Assembly: GCA_016720685.1 (NCBI GenBank)
Contig: JADKKC010000005.1
Coordinates: 50,644-114,643 of the forward strand
Origin: Zoogloea sp.
GTDB taxonomy: Bacteria; Pseudomonadota; Gammaproteobacteria; Burkholderiales; Rhodocyclaceae
Reading direction: 5' to 3'
Length of the DNA stretch: 64,000 nt
In this document: piece after piece, positions 1 to 9,756 of the stretch
Numbering within the stretch: the first letter of the stretch is position 1
Layout: the number at the start of each line of letters is the position of its first letter
Program-made: the position numbers and the translations under genes
The notes under the pieces: model-generated
Databases searched by the model: none
What the model was told of the DNA's origin: nothing
Seen by the model: the letters and a program-made list of their open reading frames with translations, nothing else

Positions 1-618
1 TGTAGATATGGCGATCGAAAGTTCGTTGATTGATTCGGTTGGACCGCGGCGGGATGACAGCCTGGCTGCCCTGTGCAGCGATGGTTTGGACAAAGGCGTC
101 CGAATCGTAACCCTTGTCCGCGATGACAAATTCGGCTGGCTGATCCTTGATCAGCGCTTCCGCCTGCTCGATGTCGGATATCTGTCCTGCCGAGAGAATC
201 ACGCGCACGGGATTGCCCAAGGCATCGACCGCCACATGCAGTTTGGTCGTCAGCCCCCCTCGCGAGCGACCGATTTCCTGAAAGCCGGCTTTTTTTTGGC
301 GCCTGCCGAGTGCTGGTGGGCACGTACGATCGTGGAGTCAATGAACAAGTGCTCCAGGTCGGCATCGCCCCGCAAGGTCGTGGCCACACGCGCCCAAACA
401 CCTGTCTCGCGCCAACGGGAGAAGCGTACGAATGTGCGATGCCAATGCCCGAGTTCGAGGGGTAGATCGCGCCACGGGCTACCGGTACGCATGATCCAAA
501 GAACGGCCTCGACGAAACGCCGATTATCCTTGGCCGTACGGCCCGGATCACTGGCCTTGCCAGGCAATAGCTCTTCAATGCGCTCCCACTGGTCATCGCG
601 CAACATCTTCCGATCCAT
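1..618 (-). CDS. IS5-family transposase, orfA/orfB joined by -1 frameshift, 3' truncated by window
   Basis: Catalyses cut-and-paste movement of the IS. The first frame (ATG at 618, stop near 250) gives an N-terminal IS5 domain with LRDDQWERIEELLPG and the SPWRDLP segment, then DSTIVRAHQHSAGAKKK. At the run of eight A followed by G (minus strand, about 290) a -1 shift continues into AGFQEIGRSRGGLTTKLH and then a second DDE block ending VIADKGYDSDAF and IPPRSNR. Known IS427-group elements use an A-run frameshift at this place, so the two frames are read as one gene. The conserved C-terminal Glu region would lie beyond position 1. The TTG at 633 is an alternative start but ATG 618 matches the family N-terminus better. 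Confidence 0.85.
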
Positions 619-675
619 CCTGTCTCTGCCCAAAAGTCAGGATATGACCATATTTCATTCACTGTGAACAGCCCC
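1..675 (-). mobile_element. IS5-family (IS427-type) insertion sequence, 5' part
   Basis: The element carries a two-frame IS5-type transposase read leftwards and runs off the window start, so only its upstream end and most of the transposase are present. The outer end is placed near 675 because the sequence leaving the transposase start ends in GGGGCTGTTCACAGTG, which looks like an IS terminus. The other terminal repeat and the target duplication lie outside the window, so the boundary is an inference. Confidence 0.6.
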
Positions 676-1145
676 TTGCTATGTCTTTGACTGTAAACGA
701 ATTTTTCAACCAATATCTCATATGGCATTGCTACGTTCAACTGATTGAGAACAGACCCTAGGTTGTCGGCAAAAAATCCTGTGGCCCCCTACGTGACGCT
801 GACACAAACCAAGCGCCCAAATCACGCTTTCGTCCCGTACCTCCCTACAGGACCTACACGGTCACGCCCTGTCTCCCCCTCCGCATTGCTCCCCCGACAA
901 CACGGTCAAACGTTGGCGGTGGAGTGCCTGCACAGTGGGATTGTTGCGCTGATAACTTCCTCCCATTTCCTCTCAATTTTACAAAGGATTGTCCTCGGAA
1001 TGTGTTCTTTCACATGGTTTGACACATCTTTCCGATAGCACCTGCAGCAGGCCGTTGCCGTCGTTGCCATCTCTGTAAAGAACTCCGCTAGATCGAAACA
1101 CACGTTGTGGGTCGGTCGATAGCTACTCAGCGGAGTAACTAAGAG
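676..1145. other. Gene-free stretch between IS and alpA-like gene
   Basis: No convincing coding region is present. The open frames here have no recognisable motifs and no ribosome binding site. The last 60 bases contain an 8-bp inverted repeat, ACTCCGCT at 1082-1089 and AGCGGAGT at 1129-1136, whose second arm covers the likely ribosome binding site of the downstream gene. Confidence 0.5.
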
Positions 1146-1424
1146 ATGGTCAAGAAATCTGAAAAAAAGCCCCTCAGCGATGAGGAGAGTTTGGCTCTCG
1201 CGCAAAAACGTGCAGAGGCAAAGAAGGCTGCGGTCGATGATGTGCTGAATAGGTTCGGCATCCTTCCCGACGAAGCCCATGTACGTCTGCCGGTGGTGAT
1301 GGCGTTGTACGCATGTTCAGCAGCGTCTGTCTGGCGGTATGTCAAAAACGGGAAGCTCCCGGTGCCGCGCAAGTTTGGCTCGCGTGTCACAGCCTGGAAC
1401 GTTGGCGAGTTGCGTTCAGTTTGA
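1146..1424 (+). CDS. AlpA-like helix-turn-helix regulator
   Basis: A 92-residue protein with a charged N-terminal half (residues 1-40, Lys/Glu/Ala rich) and a C-terminal winged-helix segment: VRLPVVMALYACSAASVWRY, then KNGKLPVPRKFGSRVTAW. This is the MerR-like HTH fold of AlpA/excisionase regulators, which control integrase or excision genes of P4-type elements. The start is ATG 1146; the purines of AGCGGAGTAACTAAGAG lie just upstream and are partly inside an inverted repeat. Its position at the far end of the island from the integrase fits a role as element regulator, but the target cannot be read from sequence. Confidence 0.7.
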   Translation: MVKKSEKKPLSDEESLALAQKRAEAKKAAVDDVLNRFGILPDEAHVRLPVVMALYACSAASVWRYVKNGKLPVPRKFGSRVTAWNVGELRSV

Positions 1425-1717
1425 ACGGTTGAAAAACCCGAGGAAGCTGGCGTATCGAATTGAATCGGCACAAGCAACTTGCTGAAAACTGTAAAAAATC
1501 AAGTGAATTTCGATGCCATAACTCGGCAAGTTAATCAAAACACCGAAATTCGCGGATGAGCAAAACAAAGCAATTTTGTGCAGATCGCGGTACGCCGGTT
1601 GCCCAAATCAGATGGAAACAGCCTATGGCGACATAGCCGCTTTCTTAGTAACTAACGAATCAATCAACAATTAATAACCAATGCTGATTGATATTAAATA
1701 AATGTGGAGTATTAATC
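1425..1717. other. AT-rich spacer
   Basis: About 290 bases of clearly lower GC than the core chromosome, without a supported gene. It must contain the promoter of the following gene; no strong -35/-10 pair stands out to me. Confidence 0.4.
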
Positions 1718-3045
1718 ATGACTGACAGCATTAAACTATTCAGCAACATTGAACATGTCGAAGCGACGGAAGAGGATTTCAATACCCTTCCTGTTGTTGT
1801 TAACCAAATCATTAATCAGGATGGTGAGGTTTCGAGTTCCACTCCTGCGTACCAGTGGATTAATTCAAAACTGACTGGTGCACAATTTAAGGTGACCCCC
1901 GTATTTAGGGACAAAAAGTTTGCTCGCAAAAGTGAATTAATCGGGTATGAGATCAGTGTCAACGTCCCTGCTTGTGTGGTCGGCAATAATGCTTTGCTGC
2001 AGATTCTCGTGTACGGCTGCTGTGCCTTTGCCCTGGAGTTTCTGAAGTCGTACCTCCTGGAGGCTGGCTGTAGTCCTCGCATCGTTGCTCAACTTGATCT
2101 CGAACATGCTTCAATCACTGGTCTGGCACTGACTTACCTGCTGGATTGCAAGGATCGTGCAGATGCCAACCGCTACAACTCACTGATCGAGAACTATGGT
2201 GAGGCGACGCTGAACAGCAAGCACACCGACAGCAAGGGAAAGAAGCCGATCACGACTGTTCGTTCGGCTGGGCAGGCCACGGTGACTATTACTAAGTCTC
2301 GTGCTTTTGAGGCCAAGTCGTATGTGAAGGTCGGGCCGACACATCGCTCCTTTGAGAGATTCCCATCCTCGCAGGTCTCAAGTGCGATTTACGCCGTGAG
2401 TGGCCGTAAGGTTCGGCTCGAATTCAACGCCAATGAAAAATGGCTGGTAGCCAATGGTGGTGATTCTCCCTTGGTCTGGAAGAAGAAGGCAAAGGCGGCG
2501 GCGCTTACCGCTAAGGCTTTTCAGGAAATCACCGGCTACCTACGGGTCAGCGAGAACCTTCGCAGTAAGCGCCCGAAGCCGGACCAGATTGCCAAGTTGC
2601 CTCCCGCAGAGCAGATCATCCTGCGCGACAATTTTGCTGGCGTTGATCCCAAGCAGCACCCGTTGATGGTCGGCAAGAGCATCCAGTATTTTCGAGTATC
2701 AAGCGCCATATCGAGGCTGAGTTGCGGATCGACATCACCATTCCCTGGGCAATTCACAGCACGAAGATTTCCCCGGACTTGCCGGTGTGGATGCAGTTGC
2801 CAGCAGAGTATGAGGCTCCTGAACACTTGATGGAGCACTGCTTTGTTCGGGAGACCGCTAAAGCGAAGTTGCAGGAGCTACGTCAGATCAATGCCGACTT
2901 GGCTGCGGCCATGACTCCGATTTCCAATACGAAGAAACAACAGAAAACCGATGTAAAGCTGCAGAACAACAAAGGGATGGGCAATCGCCATCATGATGAC
3001 GAAGACAGCTTGGAAAATACTGCCATCGTGGAAATCATGAGTTGA
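1718..3045 (+). CDS. Unrecognised element protein, single frameshift near 2690
   Basis: I do not recognise this family. The start is ATG 1718 with GTGGAGT seven bases upstream. Frame one reads from MTDSIKLFSNIEHVEATEED to about residue 325, ending near GVDPKQHPLMVGKSIQ. The sense sequence then continues in the -1 frame as IKRHIEAELRIDITIPWA and runs to a Lys/Gln-rich tail (KKQQKTDVKLQNNKGMGNR) and stop at 3045, giving about 442 residues. No signal peptide or membrane segment is evident. A hydrophobic Cys-containing stretch (VVGNNALLQILVYGCCAFAL) lies near residue 90. The break may be a sequencing error or real decay. Confidence 0.5.
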
Positions 3046-3125
3046 GTCGCCTGTTATCGAACAATAACTAATCATGCCAGGCCCCTGCCGACAAGCTGGG
3101 CCCGGTGCAAACCAGGAGTTCTATC

Positions 3126-3690
3126 ATGTTGATTATTTCCCCCACCAACCCCACCAACGAGTCGTTAGCTGCTGAATCTCCCCTTACCGTCTTGGCTGCA
3201 TGTCGCCAGATTGCCAGGAAATACGTAATTCCAGAGTCTGAGGTTAAGTATGAAATCGCCAATGCCCTACTTGCCGGGCATCTTTACGTTCGTAACCAAG
3301 CAGGGTTTCCAAGTTGTCCGGATGTATTTGATTTATCTGTCGAGTGCATCACCCTCAACGACCTGAATGCTTATTTTGAGTCGAACGGTTACCGCTATCG
3401 GCTTTGTCGTACCGACTTTGCAGAATCGAATGCTGGCGACGAAGAAGTAGGGGCGTCCCCACGCCGCCTTCCGGTAAGTGGAGGTTCGCATCCGCGAAAT
3501 CTTGTCCTACCTGACCGAAAATGGCATCAACCCTATGTGTATTCCCTGGGGCATGAAGCCAAAGGTAAAAAAACACTTCACTGAAGAGTTGAAGCTGTGC
3601 ACCTCAGACGGATTCGATTATGCCTGGAAGGTGGGGCGTGGTAAGCGGTTTCGGGTTGAAAACCACGATGATTATGCGCGTCGGTATTGA
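3126..3690 (+). CDS. Unrecognised element protein, single frameshift near 3478
   Basis: ATG 3126 follows CCAGGAG with normal spacing. The first frame gives about 118 residues (LAACRQIARKYVIPESEVKY, then DLSVECITLNDLNAYFESNG). The second half continues in the +1 frame from VEVRIREILSYLTENGINPM to RGKRFRVENHDDYARRY, ending at 3690, about 187 residues in total. The pattern of short helices and a basic C-terminus could be DNA-binding, but no family is recognised. It follows the preceding unknown gene by 80 bases in the same direction, and a terminator lies 30 bases after it, so the two are probably one transcription unit. Confidence 0.45.
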
Positions 3691-3720
3691 ACGTCAGCAT
3701 CGCTTGTCGATGGTGTGACC

Positions 3721-3748
3721 ATAGGCCCTACTTCGGGGCCTATTTTTT
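3721..3748 (+). terminator. Rho-independent terminator
   Basis: ATAGGCCC and GGGCCTAT pair as an 8-bp stem around a short loop (TACTTCG region), followed by six T. It ends the transcription unit containing the two unknown element genes. Confidence 0.8.
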
Positions 3749-3841
3749 GACAGAACAAGTGAAAATGACCCAGTACCCAGTATTGCAACCCACTAGGTAG
3801 ACCAGTTCAACATGGAGTCTCTTTAACAACGGAGAAACATC

Positions 3842-4018
3842 ATGGATGCAAATCAAGCTTCACATGCTCGCAGTGCCACATTCGAGCTTACCTCTAATGG
3901 CCTCAAGCGGCTGATGAAGAAGGCAAGGCAGAAAGCGCCGCCTAGCTCCTGCCGCTTCATCGCCGTTGTACTCTATCCGTTGTCGGTAAGTACAATTCCA
4001 TCGGTGGTGCAGTTATGA
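3842..4018 (+). CDS. Small hypothetical protein, 58 residues
   Basis: A short frame with ATG 3842 and CGGAGAAAC eight bases upstream. The product begins MDANQASHARSATFELTSNG and includes the basic helix LKRLMKKARQK. The rest is not distinctive. Its stop overlaps the ATG of another short frame (ATGA at 4015). It may be a remnant; no family is recognised. Confidence 0.35.
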   Translation: MDANQASHARSATFELTSNGLKRLMKKARQKAPPSSCRFIAVVLYPLSVSTIPSVVQL

Positions 4019-4127
4019 GCAAGAACACCAAACCCCAGTGGCCGTGCCTCACCCTCCTTTGGCGGCACCGTCTATTGCCAAGGCAATTCGGGAAAAGGCC
4101 ACGAAAACGGCGCTAAAATCTTCGTGA
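4015..4127 (+). CDS. Short remnant frame overlapping the previous stop
   Basis: ATG 4015 overlaps the upstream stop. The zero frame is Arg/Leu-rich and stops at 4116. A shift by one base after about eight codons gives a more protein-like tail (VPHPPLAAPSIAKAIREKAT, then KTALKSS) ending at 4127. It is either a decayed gene or another frame error. Confidence 0.2.
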
Positions 4128-4210
4128 CGCCCCCTCATCGTAAGTGGGGTACCGGGAAACGCCCTCCCGGGGCAAAAACTTTGTTCGATTAGAACGCAAG
4201 ATGAATAGGA

Positions 4211-4242
4211 ATGGCAGCGGTCAGATCGCTGCCATCGTTTTA
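4211..4242 (+). terminator. Rho-independent terminator
   Basis: ATGGCAGCG and CGCTGCCAT form a perfect 9-bp stem with loop GTCAGAT, followed by CGTTTTAT. It lies between the rightward small frames and the 3' end of the leftward kwaB gene and may act in both directions. Confidence 0.75.
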
Positions 4243-4267
4243 TTCGCAACATGCCGCCATTTCGTAG

Positions 4268-5142
4268 TTAGACCGCTCGCTTTGAGTTCGTGAGGTAATT
4301 CGTCTTCGACAAGGGAGACTTGTAGTAATCCTCGTCCAGGAATCGCAATAACGTCTTCAGTGATTTTCTGTCGCTAGGGACCTTAATCCTTTCGCCGCCA
4401 TCCTGAACCACATATTCAATGGGGATGCTGAATTCAGCGGCGATAGCCTTGATGTCGTTGAGCGGCACCTTCCTAGAATGCTGCTCTGCATCACCAGCCA
4501 TACCTTGCGTCGGACCCAGGAATCGCTGGCAGCCATCAGTTCGTCAACGTTCTCGACATACAGTTCCTTTAGTTCCGCGAACTGTTTGATGTCGTTGTCG
4601 GTCGCTTCCTGATAGTAGGCAGACATATCAAAGATCTGTCGAATGTGGAAGAAACTGAAGAAAGACAGCTTGGTGCCGCGCAACCTCGCCGCAAGCTTGT
4701 TATCTAGCGTCAGTCCCGAACCCTCGATACGCTTGTACGTGTCCTTCGAGTGAAAAATCGAAAAACCCGCTGAGGAGATCACCCTACGTCGATCAAAGCT
4801 CTGCAAATACACCACCCAGGTGCCGTCATCTTCCTTCTGACCGAAGAACAGCGCCCTGATCTGGTCGAAATCTAGGCTTGAAGGATCGGCAACCGGCACA
4901 TCCAAGGGCGCTGCGACGACTTTCACCAAGCTATCCAAGTCCTCGAACCCTTCAATGACGAGCATTTCGCCCTGCTCTGGTTTGTAGTTCCCATCGAACG
5001 GCACCTCTTCGCAGTCGGTGCCGAAGGCTTCAACCTGTGCCGCCAAGTACGCGGTCATCGACGCCTGAACATCGTTGTTCACTGCAAATCTGACAATTCG
5101 ATTTCCCGGGTCTCGGGTGTAGGCAAAAAGTGTGAACATCAT
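4268..5142 (-). CDS. kwaB: KwaB-like protein (DUF4868) of a Kiwa anti-phage system, single frameshift
   Basis: In known Kiwa systems KwaB is a DUF4868 DNA-binding effector working with membrane protein KwaA. Here the frame from 5142 carries LFFGQKEDDGTWVVYLQSFD, then LSFFSFFHIRQIFDMSAYY and ADSWVRRKV. It breaks near 4470, where one A is missing from GGAAAGG, and resumes as VPLNDIKAIAAEFSIPIEYV to a C-terminus with FLDEDYYKSPLSKTNYLTNS followed by KR. Restoring one base gives 291 residues, a normal KwaB length. Ribosome binding site GGAGGG directly precedes the start, and the start overlaps the kwaA stop (GATGATG), so the two are translationally coupled. The family call rests on remembered DUF4868 patterns, chiefly the C-terminal FLDEDYY and NSKR motifs. 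Confidence 0.7.
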
Positions 5143-5642
5143 CCCTCCAGAAGAAGTTGCGGGCTTAATTGCCGAACTGATTTGATATCAGCCGCCGAGA
5201 GTAACCTGCGCCGTGAAATCAAGGTGTAAACCATGCCATTGTCACCTTCGACTTTGTAGAACCTGTAGCGAAGGACATGTAGCATCGGATGGCACGGGAT
5301 TGCCTCCAGCGTTGCCAAGAGCACCGCCGCAACAACCGAAACCCAGGCGAGCATCTGCAGATCATCCAGCTTGGTTATCAACGGGATGAAATACGACACG
5401 ACAAAAACGACCAGCAGCCAATCCTGAGAGTCGATTTTCTTCGCCTTGAAGGCAAGTACCTCGGTCTGAACTGCTGCGGCTCGAATAACCAAGAAGGGGA
5501 AGATGCAAGCCAATGCCCCGGCAGCTATCCAGCCGTAAATCTCTGTCGATCCGCCTTGCTTGTTGAACTGCGCGACGGCAGACACCACCACCGCCGGTGC
5601 AAATGCCGAGAGAAAAAGCAAAGTCCGAATGATGGTGTTCAC
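5139..5642 (-). CDS. kwaA: KwaA-like four-helix membrane protein
   Basis: Known KwaA is a small four-helix inner-membrane protein that senses phage attachment and works with KwaB. Read from GTG 5642 the product is 167 residues with four hydrophobic segments: about residues 3-25 (TLLFLSAFAPAVVVSAV), 33-58 (GWIAAGALACIFPFLVI), 71-90 (WLLVVFVVSYFIPLI) and 94-115 (LAWVSVVAAVLLATLEA). A basic cytoplasmic tail follows. The open frame extends further upstream, but that part is antisense-like over the res 3' end, and GAGAGGG lies 10 bases before the GTG, so 5642 is preferred. It starts 49 bases after res and overlaps kwaB, suggesting it is read from the same message as the restriction genes. Confidence 0.65.
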   Translation of the reverse strand: MNTIIRTLLFLSAFAPAVVVSAVAQFNKQGGSTEIYGWIAAGALACIFPFLVIRAAAVQTEVLAFKAKKIDSQDWLLVVFVVSYFIPLITKLDDLQMLAWVSVVAAVLLATLEAIPCHPMLHVLRYRFYKVEGDNGMVYTLISRRRLLSAADIKSVRQLSPQLLLEG

Positions 5643-5691
5643 GAATGCAGTGCCCTCTCGAATGCCTGAAAACGAGCCATAGCCTGATCGC

Positions 5692-8600
5692 TCATACCTT
5701 GGCAAAAACATCCTCGACCGAGCGAGCAACAACATACCGTGCGGCATCCGCCTCGCTCGCCAGGGCAGTAAAGTGCGCGGCACCGCACTTGATCTTGCCG
5801 CCTTCCCGATCCCGAAGCTCATCGTCAAACAAGCTACCCTTGGTCTCAACGACGAAATACAGGCGCTCTTGCCCGTCCAGTGTCACCAACACTGCCCAGT
5901 CGGGATTGTAGGCTTGCAGTGGAGTCGGAATCTTGAACCACCCCGGCAGCTTGGCATACACCTTTACTGCCTCGTTCTTTTCCAGGGACTCCGCGAAGTC
6001 ACGCTCGATGGCAGAGTCGTAAACGACATGCTCGTAAACCGACTTCTCGGTATTGAGCACCAGGTTCTGCAAGTAACCAGTCAGTTCTTCCGACTCGAAT
6101 AGTTCCTGCGCGTAGTAGTGCTCGTCACCGAGGCGCTGGTATTTGATGCCATCGACCAAGGCCAGGCGCTTGCATCGGTTAATTGCGTCCGAGGCCAGTT
6201 CGATGAACTGCTGCGGATTGCGCTTGGAAATCGTTCAGCCGGGTGCTCTCGGTCAGGATGCGGGCAATCGTCTTGCGAGTCAGTTGGGTTCTGTCTTGCA
6301 GTTCCGTCAGCACATCTGGCAACTCAATATCCGCCTCATAGAGGGCGATAGGTTCCGATACCGACAGCAGCGAGGCATCGACCCCCGCCTTACCAATCGC
6401 CATGCCAGCCTTCTTCCACTGCAGGCGGGTTTTGGACACTGGCGGAGCATCGTCCAGCGCCTGGATACAGCGTTCGATCAGCTTTTCGTTGTCGAATTGA
6501 ACGCGATACGTGGTCTTGTACTTGATGCGATCCCACAGGGCCTTGAAGTCCGGGCTGAGCAACACCGACTTTCTGACCGCAATTGGCTTGCGGTCGTCGG
6601 CATTCTTGACCTCCAGCTTGCCGGAAAGCTTCTTCAACACCGCCACGATCTGATGGCGCTGGGCCTCGAATTCGGCAGGCAGTTGCAGGTCGCCCGTTTT
6701 CAACGCTGTTTTTAGCGAATCCTGCACCTTGCCCTTATCGCTGATGTAGCCCTGCGCCTGGAGGTGGCCCCACAAGGTTTTGGATGCCTCGAAGCCCAAG
6801 GGCGACACCTCACCGCTATCAGCAGTCACGGGAATCCCGGCGAATTCGTGGTCATGCACCACGCCAAACTGAATCCCGGTGTCCTTCTCAATATCCTTCT
6901 GCAGGTTTTCGGCAAACTGCTCGTAGCTTTCCGTGGCAATCACAGTCAGCGTATTGATCTCGAAACCACGCAGCCGCTCGCCCTTCTGATTGACGCACAG
7001 ACGCAAGCCACGGCCAATCGTTTGCCGACGCCAACGTTCAGTTTCGCGGGTCGAGAAGTTGCAGATCTGGAAGATATTGGGATTGTCCCAGCCTTCCTTC
7101 AACGCTGAGTGCGAGAAGATGAACTTCAGCGGCGACTCGAAGGAGAGCAATTTTTCCTTGTCGCGCATGATGAGGTTGTAGGTGTCGTCGTCGGCAGCCG
7201 TTGTGCCACTCGTATCCTTGAGCATTTCGACCGTTTTTCCGCCGACCTTCTTCTTGTCGATGGAGAAATAGCCGTTGTGCACCTCATCGGCAGCCATCGC
7301 CAGGTCGATTTCGCCAAACAGGCTCTGGTAATCGGGGTGACGTGCCCACCGCTTGTATTCTTCCTCGAAGATCGTGGCGTATTCGCCCTTTGCCTGATTG
7401 CCCTGCTCGTCGTATTGCCGGTACTTTGCCACCTCGTCGATAAAGAACAGACTCAGCACCTTCACACCAAGAGGCCGCAGGCGCTTTTCCTTATCCAGAT
7501 GTTCCTTGATGGTGCGACGAATCATCTCCCGATGCACGGCACTGGCATCGACATCGCCGTAAGCCTCGCCGACACGCAGAAACACCTCATTGCCAGGCAC
7601 CTTCAGCTCCAGGAACTGGTCGCTGCTTTTCTTGCCGCTACCGGCACGAATTTCACCGATGCGAATATCGGCATACAAGGCTCGCCCGGTTTCCTGTTCC
7701 AGATCGAAGCCATCCTGAACGGTAATCGTGTCCCGACGCACCACACCCGCCGCGTTTTCGCGGTCAACTTCGATGCTGGCCGAAATCACGCCTCGCTTAT
7801 TGTTGACCGCAAGCAACTTCACATAGGGCTTGTTATTGCCACCCTGCACGGTGGCCGCCGCCACCTCGATCTGCTTCACCAACCGCTGTTCGTAAGCATC
7901 CACGGCGTCTAGGCGGTACACCATGTTGTGCTTTTCCACGTGTGTCGCGGAATAACGCAGGGTGCACAGCGGCGACATATGCGCCAACGCCTTCTTGCCC
8001 TTGCCGTCGATACCACCATCAACGCTTTGCGGCTCATCCACGATCAGGATCGGGCTGGTCTGCCGGATCAGGTCAATGGGGCGCTCACCACCCGTTTTCT
8101 CGCTGGCCCGGTACATCTTGTTCTTGGACTTCTCGCGGCGCTTGGCCTCGTCTGACTCTTCCGCTTGTGCTGCCGCTTCGTCGCCAAACTTGTTGATCGC
8201 CCCGACCGTGATGACCATGATCTGAATATTCGGGCTGGTCGCAAAGTTGCGGACCTGGCCGAGCTTGTCGGAATCGTACTGAAAGAACTCGTAACCCTTG
8301 GCGCTGGGGTACAGCCCCTCGAAATGCTCGCGGGTGATCTGCAGCGTCTTGTTCACGCCTTCCTTGATTGCCACCGACGGCACCACAACCACGAACTTGG
8401 TGAAGCCATACCGCTGGTTCAACTCGAATACGCTCCGCAGGTAGACGTAAGTCTTGCCGGTGCCCGTTTCCATTTCCACCGTAAAATCGAGTGGCTGCTT
8501 GGATTCCAAGGGTAACGAGGGCGACAGGCCATTGCGAAGCTGCACCTGCTGCAGGTTCTCGTTCAACTCTTCATCGACGATCAGTTGCAGGGCGTTGCCG

Positions 8601-8779
8601 ATACCGCCGCTTTCGGTGAACTGCTTGCCCTCAAAGCTTTGCTGAGTGCCAGCACCACCCAAGGCTTGGGCCGTGACCGTGAAAACGGAGCGACAAACCT
8701 CTTGGCCCCGGAACAAGTCGCAGACGGCCTCGATGGCTTCGATTTGGTAGGGCAAATCGGATTCAAAGTGCAGTTTCAT
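5692..8779 (-). CDS. res: Type III restriction enzyme Res subunit (SF2 helicase-nuclease), single frameshift
   Basis: Res uses ATP-driven translocation to cut DNA between two unmethylated head-to-head sites, in complex with Mod. From ATG 8779 the protein shows Walker A ETGTGKTYVYL (about residue 105), DEAD-like LIVDEPQSV, the family motif SALKEGWDNPN and helicase motif VI QTIGRGLRLCV. Near 6225 an extra C breaks the frame after LTESTRLNDF; the correct continuation is KRNPQQFIELASDAINR and then the C-terminal nuclease with NPDWAVLV and YFVVETKGS (a PD-(D/E)XK core). The repaired length is 1028 residues, normal for Res. The start codon overlaps the stop of the rhuM-like gene (ATGA), so it belongs to the mod-rhuM-res operon. 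Confidence 0.88.
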
Positions 8780-9756
8780 TGTTTGCCTTTCCTCGGAGCC
8801 GGAAGTGACTTCACCATGCGGTCAAAATCCGACTCAATCCGAGCATCGTCGATCACCCGGAACTTGGAAAACTCGGTTTCCGCATGGCTTTCGCCAAGTC
8901 AGCCGACACCTGACCCGCACCACGCAAGATTTCCCGGTCGTTCAGCGTCAGGAATCCTTCGAGCTTGGTGATCCAGTCCTTCATGTTCATCGCAATACGC
9001 CGTGCTGCCTGACCTTCGGCAAACACCAGATATTGCTCGGCCAGATTGTTCAAGGCGCGTAGTTCTTCCTCGGTCAGGTAGTTTTTGGCTACGCTGACAT
9101 CGCTTTTGCGAATACGAGCACCACTCCAGTTGGTCAGCCCCATGTTGGGCTGGCCGCTATCCGCGCGCTGCTTTATCAGCTCTGCTGCTGTGTGGCCGTG
9201 AATCGCGTAGTGCACCTTGTTCTGCACCGTTGCAAAATTCCTGCGTGATGACGGCATTCGAGTCGTAATCGACGCTGGTCGCGTAGATGTCCGTGATTTT
9301 TTGGTAAAAACGACGCTCGCTGGTGCGAATATCCTGCAGGCGGCGGGTCAGTTCATCGAAGTAGTCACGTGCCTGGCCGGGGTTCTTCAGGCGCTCATCA
9401 TCGAGCACAAAGCCCTTGACCAGGTATTCCTTCAGTTGGGCACTCGCCCACTGCCGAAAGCGAATGCCTGCCTGGCTGCGTACCCGGTAGCCCAACGCCA
9501 GCACCATGTCGAGGTTATAGTGCGCCACCTCGTAGCTTTTGCCATCGGCGGCAGTTGTTCGGAAAAACCGAACAACTGAATCCTCCCGCAATTCCCCATC
9601 CTCGAAGATGTGCTTGATGTGCTCGCTGATGGTGGTTTTGGCCTTGCCGAACAACTCTGTCAGTTGCTTCTGGCTCAACCACAACTCCTCATTTTCCAGC
9701 ACCACCGAAAGCTGCGTCTTGCCATCTTCGGCCTGATAAATCAGAAACTCGCTCAT
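8776..9756 (-). CDS. rhuM: RhuM-family protein between mod and res, two frameshifts
   Basis: RhuM proteins were named from a Salmonella pathogenicity island, but the biochemical role is unknown; members are often found inside R-M and defence loci. The N-terminal part has the family block ELWLSQKQLTELFGKAKTTI, then SYEVAHYNLDMVLALGYRVR and QFRQWA-type sequence (FRQWASAQLKEYLVKGFVLD). Near 9237 the frame breaks in a T run and resumes as FATVQNKVHYAIHGHTAAEL. A second break near 8886 (one C missing) leads to AETEFSKFRVIDDARIESDF and the stop at 8776. Repaired length is 326 residues. Both junctions overlap neighbours: TGATG with mod upstream and ATGA with res downstream, indicating tight coupling. 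Confidence 0.82.

Noticed and set aside
8..667. Rightward 219-residue open frame
   Set aside because: It is antisense to the IS5 transposase frames and has no motif or ribosome binding site.
745..1038. 97-residue rightward frame in the gene-free stretch
   Set aside because: Low-complexity Pro/Ser/Arg composition, no ribosome binding site and no family pattern.
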